A stretch of 13,742 nt of DNA. Origin: Actinomycetes bacterium (GTDB lineage: Bacteria; Actinomycetota; Actinomycetes; Streptosporangiales; Streptosporangiaceae). The stretch covers positions 1 to 13,742 of the forward strand of contig JAOPYP010000350.1 in assembly GCA_025964635.1 (NCBI GenBank). The letters run 5' to 3'. Under the pieces are notes generated by a model. That model did not search any database. It had not been told where the DNA came from and worked only from the letters and a program-made list of their open reading frames with translations. Position numbers and translations under genes: made by a program. Shown here piece by piece: positions 5,818 through 11,517 of the stretch (position 1 is its first letter; each line of letters begins with the position of its first letter).

Positions 5818-6087
5818 GTGCCGCTGGACACAGGCGTCAAGAAGGAGATCATCGCGGACAACGCGACCAATGAGGGTGACACCGGCTCGCCGGAAGTCCA
5901 GGTTGCACTGCTGACGCGACGGATCAATGACCTGACCGAGCACCTCAAGGTGCACAAGCACGATCACCACAGCCGTCGCGGCCTGCTGCTGCTCGTCGGG
6001 CGCCGTCGGCGCCTGCTGAAGTATCTGGCTAGCACGGACATCGGGCGCTACCGTGCGCTCATCAGCAAGCTGGGCCTGCGCAGGTAG
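5818..6087 (+). CDS. rpsO: 30S ribosomal protein S15
   Basis: An 89-residue S15, the standard length. S15 is a primary binder of the 16S rRNA central domain (helices 20-22 junction) and contributes to an intersubunit bridge. Diagnostic segments are present in order: IIADNATNEGDTGSPEVQVALLT, RINDLTEHLKVHKHDHHSRRGLL with the rRNA-contacting HDHHSRRG loop, and LLKYLASTDIGRYRALISKLGLRR at the C-terminus. The start is GTG, preceded by AGGAAAG at 5807-5813. Codon use is less GC-extreme than in neighbouring genes, as expected for a highly expressed and conserved gene. It is followed by pnp, the near-universal bacterial arrangement, across a 290-base structured gap. Confidence 0.98.
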   Translation: MPLDTGVKKEIIADNATNEGDTGSPEVQVALLTRRINDLTEHLKVHKHDHHSRRGLLLLVGRRRRLLKYLASTDIGRYRALISKLGLRR

Positions 6088-6377
6088 GTCCGGGACAACT
6101 CAAGAACGTTTACTTCCCGCGGCCCCCGATCCCGGAGCGCTCAGGGCGCCAGGACCGGTCCTCGGTAGTGGTTCTCGGGTCTCGTGCACGCGTTCCTGCG
6201 GGAGCGCGGCAGGTGGGCCGAGGGCTTCGATCGAAGACCGGGCCGGCCGCTGGCCGGGCCAGATGGAACGGACTGGACGGCACCAGGCCTCAGGGCCCGG
6301 GCCTAAAGCACCGGCCGGCTGGCATCAGCCATGTGCCACCGGCGGGCGGAGCGGGACCTCAGAAGGAGGTCTCACCC
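6088..6377 (+). promoter_or_regulatory. Structured rpsO-pnp intergenic region / pnp leader
   Basis: This 290-base gap has no credible gene but is dense in inverted repeats. They include GGACCGGTCC (6152-6161); CCTCGG (6160-6165) pairing with CCGAGG (6219-6224), enclosing CCTGC/GCAGG (6196-6200/6210-6214); CTTCGATCGAAG (6226-6237); GGGCCGGCC/GGCCGGGCC with one mismatch (6241-6249/6253-6261); and CCGGCTGGCA/TGCCACCGG with one bulge (6315-6324/6334-6342). In E. coli and Streptomyces the rpsO-pnp gap carries a hairpin cut by RNase III that allows PNPase to control its own mRNA. This region is in the right place for that; which stem forms is unknown. Confidence 0.55.
6362..6370 (+). promoter_or_regulatory. 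Very strong ribosome binding site deciding the pnp start
   Basis: GAAGGAGGT is nearly a full complement to the 16S rRNA 3' end and lies 7 bases before the ATG at 6378. It fixes this start and excludes the longer upstream reading frame. Confidence 0.9.
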
Positions 6378-8699
6378 ATGGAGGGTGTGTTTACCGCCGA
6401 AGCCGTTATCGATAACGGAGCCTTCGGCACCCATACGATCAAGTTCGAGACCGGCCGCCTGGCCCGCCTGGCCGCCGGATCCGCCGTCGCCACGCTGGAT
6501 GAGGAGACGGTCATCCTGTCCGCCACCACGGCGGGCAAGCATCCCAAGGAGGGGCTGGATTTCTTCCCGCTCACCGTGGATGTCGAGGAGCGGATGTACG
6601 CGATCGGCCGGATCCCCGGTTCGTTCTTCCGCCGGGAAGGCCGTCCGTCCGAGGACGCGATCCTCACCTGCCGGCTGATCGACCGGCCGCTGCGCCCGTC
6701 GTTCGTCAAGGGCCTGCGCAACGAGGTCCAGGTCGTCGAGACGATCCTGTCGCTGAACCCGGAGCACCTCTACGATGTGGTCGCCATCAACGCGGCGTCC
6801 CTGTCCACCATGCTGGCCGGGCTGCCGTTCTCGGGGCCGATCGCCGGCGTGCGGGTCGCCCTGATCAAGGGCCAGTGGGTCGGGTTCCCCACCCACGAGC
6901 AGCTGAACGACGCCACCTTCGACATGGTGGTCGCGGGCCGGATGCTGCCCGACGGTGACGTGGCCATCATGATGGTCGAGGCCGAGTCCACCACCGGCAC
7001 GCTCGGCATGCTCGCCGACTCCTCCAGCGGCGCGGTCGCGCCCACCGAGGAGACCGTGCCAGAGGGGCTGGAGGCGGCCAAGCCGTTCCTCAAGATCCTT
7101 TGTGAGGCGCAGCAGCGGGTCGCCGACCAGGCGGCCAAGCCGACGGCCGAGTTCCCCGTGTTCGCGGACTACCAGCCGGATGTCTATGACGCCGTGGCGC
7201 AGGCCGTTTCCGAGGAGCTGGCCCGGGTGCTCACCATCGCGGGCAAGCAGGAGCGCGACACGGAGACCGACCGGGTCAAGGCGCTCGCCGTGGAGAAGCT
7301 GGCCAGCCAGTTCGAGGGCCGCGAGAAGGAGATCAGCGGAGCCTTCCGGGCCGTGACCAAGAAGCTGGTCCGCGAGCGGATCATCCGCGACGGCGTCCGC
7401 ATCGACGGCCGCGGCCTGACCGACATCCGCCAGCTGTCCGCCGAGGCCCACCTGCTGCCCCGGGTGCACGGCTCGGCCCTGTTCGAGCGCGGCGAGACGC
7501 AGATCCTCGGCGTCACCACGCTGAACATGCTCCGGATGGAGCAGATGATCGACACGCTCAACCCGGAGCGCACCAAGCGGTACATGCACAACTACAACAT
7601 GCCGCCGTACTCCACCGGGGAGACCGGCCGGGTCGGGTCGCCCAAGCGGCGCGAGATCGGCCACGGCGCGCTGGCCGAGCGGGCCGTGCTGCCCGTCCTG
7701 CCCAGCCGCGAGGAGTTCCCGTACGCGATCCGCCAGGTCTCCGAGGCGATCGGGTCCAACGGCTCCACGTCGATGGGCTCCGTGTGCGCCTCCACCATGT
7801 CGCTGCTCGACGCCGGCGTCCCGCTGCGGGACATGGTGTCCGGCATCGCGATGGGCCTGATCCTCGAGGGCGGCCAGTACGTCACGCTCACCGACATCCT
7901 GGGCGCCGAGGACGCATTCGGCGACATGGACTTCAAGGTGGCCGGCACCACGGAGATCATCACCGCGCTCCAGCTGGACACCAAGCTGGACGGGATCCCG
8001 GCCGCCGTGCTCGGCGCGGCGCTGCGCCAGGCCCGCGGGGCCCGGCTCACGATCCTGGAAGTCATGCGCGAGGCCATCGACGCCCCGGGCGAGATGAGCC
8101 CGCAGGCGCCGCGGATCATCACGATCAAGGTCCCGGTGGACAAGATCGGCGAGGTGATCGGGCCCAAGGGCAAGATGATCAACTCGATCCAGGAGGACAC
8201 CGGCGCCGAGATCACCATCGAGGACGACGGCACCATCTACATCGGTGCCACCGATGGCCCGTCCGCCGAGGCCGCGCGGACGACGATCAACGCGATCGCG
8301 AACCCGCACATGCCTGAGGTGGGCGAGCGCTTCCTCGGGACCGTCGTCAAGACCACCACGTTCGGCGCGTTCATCTCCCTGCTGCCGGGCAAGGACGGCC
8401 TGCTCCACATCACCCAGCTGCGCAAGCTGCACGGCGGGGCCCGGATCGACAACGTCGATGACGTGGTGAAGGTCGGCGACAAGATCCAGGTGGAGATCCG
8501 CGAGATCGACGACCGCGGCAAGCTCTCCCTGGTCCCTGTCGAGGTGGTCGAGCGTGAGACGGCCGCCGGGAACGGCGACGGCGGCTCGTCCGGCCCGTCC
8601 GACTCGGGCGGTGACCGGGACGACCGGGGGGGCGGCGAGGAGGGTGGCGATAGCCACCGGACCCGGCACCGCGAGCGCCGGCACAGCAACAACACGTGA
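6378..8699 (+). CDS. pnp: Polyribonucleotide nucleotidyltransferase (PNPase)
   Basis: Degrades RNA 3'-to-5' with phosphate and can add 3' tails; in actinobacteria it was also called guanosine pentaphosphate synthetase (GpsI). The 773 residues show first RNase PH domain (about 10-150; RIPGSFFRREGRPSED), an alpha-helical linker, a second catalytic RNase PH domain (about 340-560; MHNYNMPPYSTGE, GSNGSTSMGSVCAS), a KH domain (about 577-640; GEVIGPKGKMINSI) and an S1 domain (about 647-720; TTFGAFISLLPGKDGLLHI). Asp512 and Asp518 (GAEDAFGDMDF) appear equivalent to E. coli Asp486 and Asp492. About 50 further residues form a tail, first Gly/Asp/Ser-rich, then Arg/His-rich. The stop overlaps the next start by GTGA, so the protease gene is likely co-translated. 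Confidence 0.98.
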   Translation: MEGVFTAEAVIDNGAFGTHTIKFETGRLARLAAGSAVATLDEETVILSATTAGKHPKEGLDFFPLTVDVEERMYAIGRIPGSFFRREGRPSEDAILTCRLIDRPLRPSFVKGLRNEVQVVETILSLNPEHLYDVVAINAASLSTMLAGLPFSGPIAGVRVALIKGQWVGFPTHEQLNDATFDMVVAGRMLPDGDVAIMMVEAESTTGTLGMLADSSSGAVAPTEETVPEGLEAAKPFLKILCEAQQRVADQAAKPTAEFPVFADYQPDVYDAVAQAVSEELARVLTIAGKQERDTETDRVKALAVEKLASQFEGREKEISGAFRAVTKKLVRERIIRDGVRIDGRGLTDIRQLSAEAHLLPRVHGSALFERGETQILGVTTLNMLRMEQMIDTLNPERTKRYMHNYNMPPYSTGETGRVGSPKRREIGHGALAERAVLPVLPSREEFPYAIRQVSEAIGSNGSTSMGSVCASTMSLLDAGVPLRDMVSGIAMGLILEGGQYVTLTDILGAEDAFGDMDFKVAGTTEIITALQLDTKLDGIPAAVLGAALRQARGARLTILEVMREAIDAPGEMSPQAPRIITIKVPVDKIGEVIGPKGKMINSIQEDTGAEITIEDDGTIYIGATDGPSAEAARTTINAIANPHMPEVGERFLGTVVKTTTFGAFISLLPGKDGLLHITQLRKLHGGARIDNVDDVVKVGDKIQVEIREIDDRGKLSLVPVEVVERETAAGNGDGGSSGPSDSGGDRDDRGGGEEGGDSHRTRHRERRHSNNT

Positions 8700-10039
8700 G
8701 CACCCCGGGCGTGCCCGCCGAGCGGATGGATGACGGCACGGGTGCCGTCCGGAGCAGCGTGCTGCCGGGCGGCCTCCGGGTCATCACCGAGGCGCTGCCG
8801 TCGGTCCGCTCGGTCGCGTTCGGCATCTGGGCGGGGGTGGGGTCCTGCGACGAGGACCTCGCCCACGCCGGGGCCACCCACTACCTGGAGCACCTGCTGT
8901 TCAAGGGCACCAGGCGGCGGACCGCGATGGAGATCTCGGCCGAGATGGACGCGGTCGGCGGCGAGCTGAACGCGTTCACCGGCAAGGAGTACACCTGCTA
9001 CTACGCGCGGGTCCTGGACGCGGACCTGCCGCTGGCCATCGATGTGCTGTCCGACATGGTGACCAGCTCGCTCATCGAGCCGAAGGACGTCGATGCCGAG
9101 CGCGGCGTGATCCTCGAAGAGATCGCCATGAACGACGACGATCCCTCCGACACCGTGCACGAGGCGTTCGTCGGCAAGCTGTTCGGTGACACGCCGCTCG
9201 GCCGGCCGATCCTCGGCACGGTCGACTCCATCAACACCATCACCCGGGACCAGATCGCTGAGCACTACCAGGCCCGGTACACCCCGGACCACCTGGTCGT
9301 GGCGGCCGCGGGCAGCCTCGACCACGACGACGTGGTGGAGCAGGCCCGGCGCGCGTTCGCCCACGTGCTCACGGGGGACTCCCGGCCTGCCGGGCCGCGG
9401 ATGGCCACCCCGGGCGGGCCGCCGGCCGCGGCCGGGGCGGTGCCGGGCGACCCGGCCCGCGGCGTGACGCTGGTGTCGCGCGGGATCGAGCAGGCCAACC
9501 TGGTCCTCGGGTGCGGGGGCCTCAGCCGGACCGACGACCGCCGCTTCGCGCTGGGCGTGCTCAACGCGGCGCTCGGCGGCGGCATGTCGTCGCGGCTGTT
9601 CCAGGAGGTGCGCGAGAAGCGCGGCCTGGCCTACTCGGTCTACAGCTTCACCTCCCAGCACGCCGACACCGGGATGTGGGGGATCTACGTCGGCTGCCTG
9701 CCGTCCAAGGCCGATGATGTGCTGTCGATCTGCCGGGACGAGATCGCCAAGGTAGTCTCCGGCGGCCTGTCCGACGCCGAGCTCGACCGCGGCAAGGGCC
9801 AGGTCCGCGGCTCGATGGTGCTCGGCCTGGAGGACCCGTCCTCGAGGATGAGCCGGCTGGGCAAGTCCGAGCTGGTGTACCCGCGGCTCGAGCCGGTGGA
9901 CGAGATCCTGGCCTCGATCGAGGCAGTCTCGCACGAGGCGGTGCGCAGCGTGGCCGAGGAGGTCCTGACCCGGCCGAAGGTGCTGGCCGTGGTCGGCCCG
10001 TACGACGACGACGCCCCGTTCATCAACGCGCTGGCCTAG
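8696..10039 (+). CDS. M16-family zinc metalloprotease (pitrilysin / processing-peptidase beta type)
   Basis: A 447-residue M16 peptidase of the compact, two-lobe class related to mitochondrial processing peptidase beta and Bacillus YmxG. The inverted zinc motif HXXEH is intact (His62, Glu65, His66 in THYLEHLLFKGT). The third ligand is Glu141 or Glu142 in ERGVILEEIAMNDDDP, about 75 residues later as the family requires. The C-terminal lobe shows the substrate-clamping segment REKRGLAYSVYSF. The lobes are joined by a Gly/Pro/Ala-rich stretch (about residues 225-255) that looks flexible. There is no signal peptide, so it is presumably cytoplasmic; substrates are unknown. GTG overlaps the pnp stop without an obvious Shine-Dalgarno, indicating coupling to pnp. 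The pnp-protease-dapB order is conserved in actinobacteria. A slightly later start (GTG at 8711) cannot be excluded. Confidence 0.95.
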   Translation: MSTPGVPAERMDDGTGAVRSSVLPGGLRVITEALPSVRSVAFGIWAGVGSCDEDLAHAGATHYLEHLLFKGTRRRTAMEISAEMDAVGGELNAFTGKEYTCYYARVLDADLPLAIDVLSDMVTSSLIEPKDVDAERGVILEEIAMNDDDPSDTVHEAFVGKLFGDTPLGRPILGTVDSINTITRDQIAEHYQARYTPDHLVVAAAGSLDHDDVVEQARRAFAHVLTGDSRPAGPRMATPGGPPAAAGAVPGDPARGVTLVSRGIEQANLVLGCGGLSRTDDRRFALGVLNAALGGGMSSRLFQEVREKRGLAYSVYSFTSQHADTGMWGIYVGCLPSKADDVLSICRDEIAKVVSGGLSDAELDRGKGQVRGSMVLGLEDPSSRMSRLGKSELVYPRLEPVDEILASIEAVSHEAVRSVAEEVLTRPKVLAVVGPYDDDAPFINALA

Positions 10040-10050
10040 GAACGGGCGCC

Positions 10051-10794
10051 ATGATCAAGGTCGGGGTGCTGGGCGCACGGGGCCGGATGGGCAGCGAGGT
10101 CGGCCGGGCGCTGGCCGCCACGGACGACCTCGAGCTCGCGGCCGAGGTGGACGCCGGGGACACCCTCGACGGGCTGGCCGGCTGCGGCGTGGTGGTGGAC
10201 TTCACCCACCCGGGCGTGGTCCTGGACAACCTGCGCTGGTGCATCGGCCATGGCCTGGACGTGGTCGTGGGCACCTCCGGGTTCGACGAGGCCCGGCTGG
10301 CCCGGGTCCGGGCCTGGCTCGCCGATGCGCCCACGGTGCGCGTCCTGATCGCGTCCAACTTCTCGGTCGGCGCGGTGCTGATGATGCGGTTCGCGGCCCA
10401 GGCCGCCCGGTTCTTCGAGTCGGCCGAGATCATCGAGTTGCACCACGCCGGCAAGATGGACGCTCCGTCCGGCACCGCGTCCCGGACCGCGTCGATGATC
10501 GCCGCGGCCCGCTCGGCGGCCGGGCTCGGCCCGTCGCCCGACGCGACCGTGACCGCCGCGCCCGGGGCCCGCGGCGCCGAGCTGGACGGGGTGCACGTGC
10601 ATTCGGTCCGGCTGGCCGGGCTGGTCGCCCACCAGGAGGTCCTGCTGGGCGGGCACGGCGAGACGCTGACGATCCGGCACGACTCGCTCGACCGGGCCTC
10701 GTTCATGCCCGGCGTGCTGCTCGGCGTGCGCGGGCTGGGCTCCCGGCCACCGGGGCTGACTTTCGGGCTCGACCCGCTGCTCGGCCTCGCCTGA
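10051..10794 (+). CDS. dapB: 4-hydroxy-tetrahydrodipicolinate reductase
   Basis: Reduces 4-hydroxy-tetrahydrodipicolinate with NAD(P)H in the diaminopimelate/lysine pathway, supplying the peptidoglycan cross-linking residue. The 247 residues match the short actinobacterial form. An N-terminal Rossmann segment carries KVGVLGARGRMGSEV (glycines 8, 11 and 14). Then follow VVDFTHPGVVLDN, the cofactor-lid GTSGFD, IASNFSVGAVLMM, and the active site ELHHAGKMDAPSGTA with His131, His132 and Lys135. The last segment FMPGVLLGVRGLGSRPPGLTFGLDPLL ends as usual. ATG lies 11 bases after the protease stop, with AGGAA as ribosome site. The usual downstream companions of this locus in relatives (thyX, dapA, an RNase J gene) are absent here. 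Confidence 0.97.
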   Translation: MIKVGVLGARGRMGSEVGRALAATDDLELAAEVDAGDTLDGLAGCGVVVDFTHPGVVLDNLRWCIGHGLDVVVGTSGFDEARLARVRAWLADAPTVRVLIASNFSVGAVLMMRFAAQAARFFESAEIIELHHAGKMDAPSGTASRTASMIAAARSAAGLGPSPDATVTAAPGARGAELDGVHVHSVRLAGLVAHQEVLLGGHGETLTIRHDSLDRASFMPGVLLGVRGLGSRPPGLTFGLDPLLGLA

Positions 10795-10826
10795 GGAGGG
10801 TCCAGGCTGCTGTCGGCCGGGCCGGG

Positions 10827-10832
10827 TAGCCT
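10827..10832 (+). promoter_or_regulatory. -10 element for a leaderless DUF2277 transcript
   Basis: TAGCCT matches the actinobacterial -10 consensus TANNNT and ends 7 bases before the ATG at 10840. A transcript starting at that usual distance would begin at or beside the A of ATG. No Shine-Dalgarno lies at a working distance and no clear -35 box is seen. Confidence 0.55.
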
Positions 10833-10839
10833 CACAGGC

Positions 10840-11043
10840 ATGTGCCGCAGCATCAAGACCCTGCGCCCGCCCTACGCCGAGCACGTGACCGACGAGGACG
10901 TCCGGGCCGCAGCGCGCCAGTATGTCAAGAAGATCAGCGGGTTCCAGCGCCCGGCCAAGCACAACGCCGAGGCGTTCGAGCAGGCCGTGGACGCGGTGGC
11001 CAGCGCCACTGAGGTCCTTCTCGCCCAGCTTGAGATACGGTAA
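10840..11043 (+). CDS. DUF2277 domain protein
   Basis: A 67-residue protein of the DUF2277 family, full length for the family (about 65-90 residues). The characteristic opening MCRSIKTLRPP is followed by an acidic patch and VRAAARQYVKKISGFQRPAKHNAEAFEQAVDAVA. Predicted to be mostly helical and soluble; no catalytic motif is evident and the function is unknown. The invariant Cys2 next to a basic residue is notable for the family. The start is set by family similarity and by a -10 element at leaderless distance; there is no ribosome site. It sits alone between dapB and the membrane-protein gene, 45 bases after dapB. It might be cotranscribed with the latter, whose start is 51 bases downstream of its stop. 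Confidence 0.88.
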   Translation: MCRSIKTLRPPYAEHVTDEDVRAAARQYVKKISGFQRPAKHNAEAFEQAVDAVASATEVLLAQLEIR

Positions 11044-11083
11044 AGGGACGACAAGCGCGACAGCGCGCACTCCGCGGTCCATC

Positions 11084-11089
11084 GGGGGA
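11084..11089 (+). promoter_or_regulatory. Ribosome binding site of the YccF-family gene
   Basis: GGGGGA lies 5 bases before the ATG at 11095 and supports this start. A small GC inverted repeat (GCGCGACAGCGCGC, around 11055-11068) precedes it and may be incidental. Confidence 0.5.
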
Positions 11090-11094
11090 CGGAC

Positions 11095-11502
11095 ATGCTG
11101 AGAACGATCCTGAACGTGATCTGGCTGGTCCTGTGCGGCTTCTGGATGGCCATCCTCTACGCGCTGGCCGGGCTGGTCTGCTTCGTGCTGTTCTTCCTCG
11201 TGGTGACGATCCCTCTCGGGATCGCGGCCTTCCGCATCGCCGGCTACGTCCTGTGGCCGTTCGGCCGGTCGATCGAGGTGCGCCGGGACGCGGGGGTGGG
11301 CTCCCTCATCGGCAACGTCATCTGGATCGTGCTGTTCGGCTGGTGGCTGGCCCTGGGGCACCTGACGACCGGCATCGCGCTGTGCCTCACCATCATCGGC
11401 ATCCCGCTGGGCCTGGCCAACTTCAAGATCATCCCGATCTCGCTGGTGCCGCTGGGGGTCGAGATCGTCCCGTCCGGCCAGCTCTACCCGGGCTACACCT
11501 GA
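11095..11502 (+). CDS. YccF-family inner membrane protein (two YccF domains)
   Basis: A 135-residue membrane protein of the YccF (former DUF307) family. It consists of two repeats of one module. Repeat one, about residues 5-58, has NVIWLVLCGFWMAI then TIPLGIAAFRIAGYVLWPFG. Repeat two, about 72-125, has NVIWIVLFGWWLAL then IIGIPLGLANFKIIPISLVPLG. Each module gives a hydrophobic hairpin of two segments, so four membrane passes are expected. They are joined by a charged loop (RSIEVRRDAG, positive-inside). The biochemical role is unknown. The start is supported by a purine-rich ribosome site. The stop codon lies inside the left arm of a hairpin shared with the convergent gene. It follows DUF2277 and may share its transcript. 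Confidence 0.93.
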   Translation: MLRTILNVIWLVLCGFWMAILYALAGLVCFVLFFLVVTIPLGIAAFRIAGYVLWPFGRSIEVRRDAGVGSLIGNVIWIVLFGWWLALGHLTTGIALCLTIIGIPLGLANFKIIPISLVPLGVEIVPSGQLYPGYT

Positions 11503-11517
11503 CCCGGCGGGGTCAGG
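11498..11517. terminator. Bidirectional hairpin terminator containing both convergent stop codons
   Basis: CCTGACCC (11498-11505), loop GGCG, GGGTCAGG (11510-11517) form a perfect 8-bp stem. The plus-strand TGA of the membrane-protein gene (11500-11502) lies in the left arm. The minus-strand TGA of the lipoprotein gene (11513-11515) lies at the mirror position in the right arm. The symmetry would serve both transcripts. Confidence 0.65.

Noticed and set aside
6168..6377. 70-residue N-terminal extension of PNPase
   Set aside because: It is low-complexity Pro/Gly/Arg translation of the structured leader. The perfect ribosome site and the family N-terminus place the start at 6378.
11055..11068. 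GCGCGACAGCGCGC as a terminator after the DUF2277 gene
   Set aside because: The stem is only 4-5 bp and such GC repeats are expected by chance here. It is insufficient support for a separate feature.
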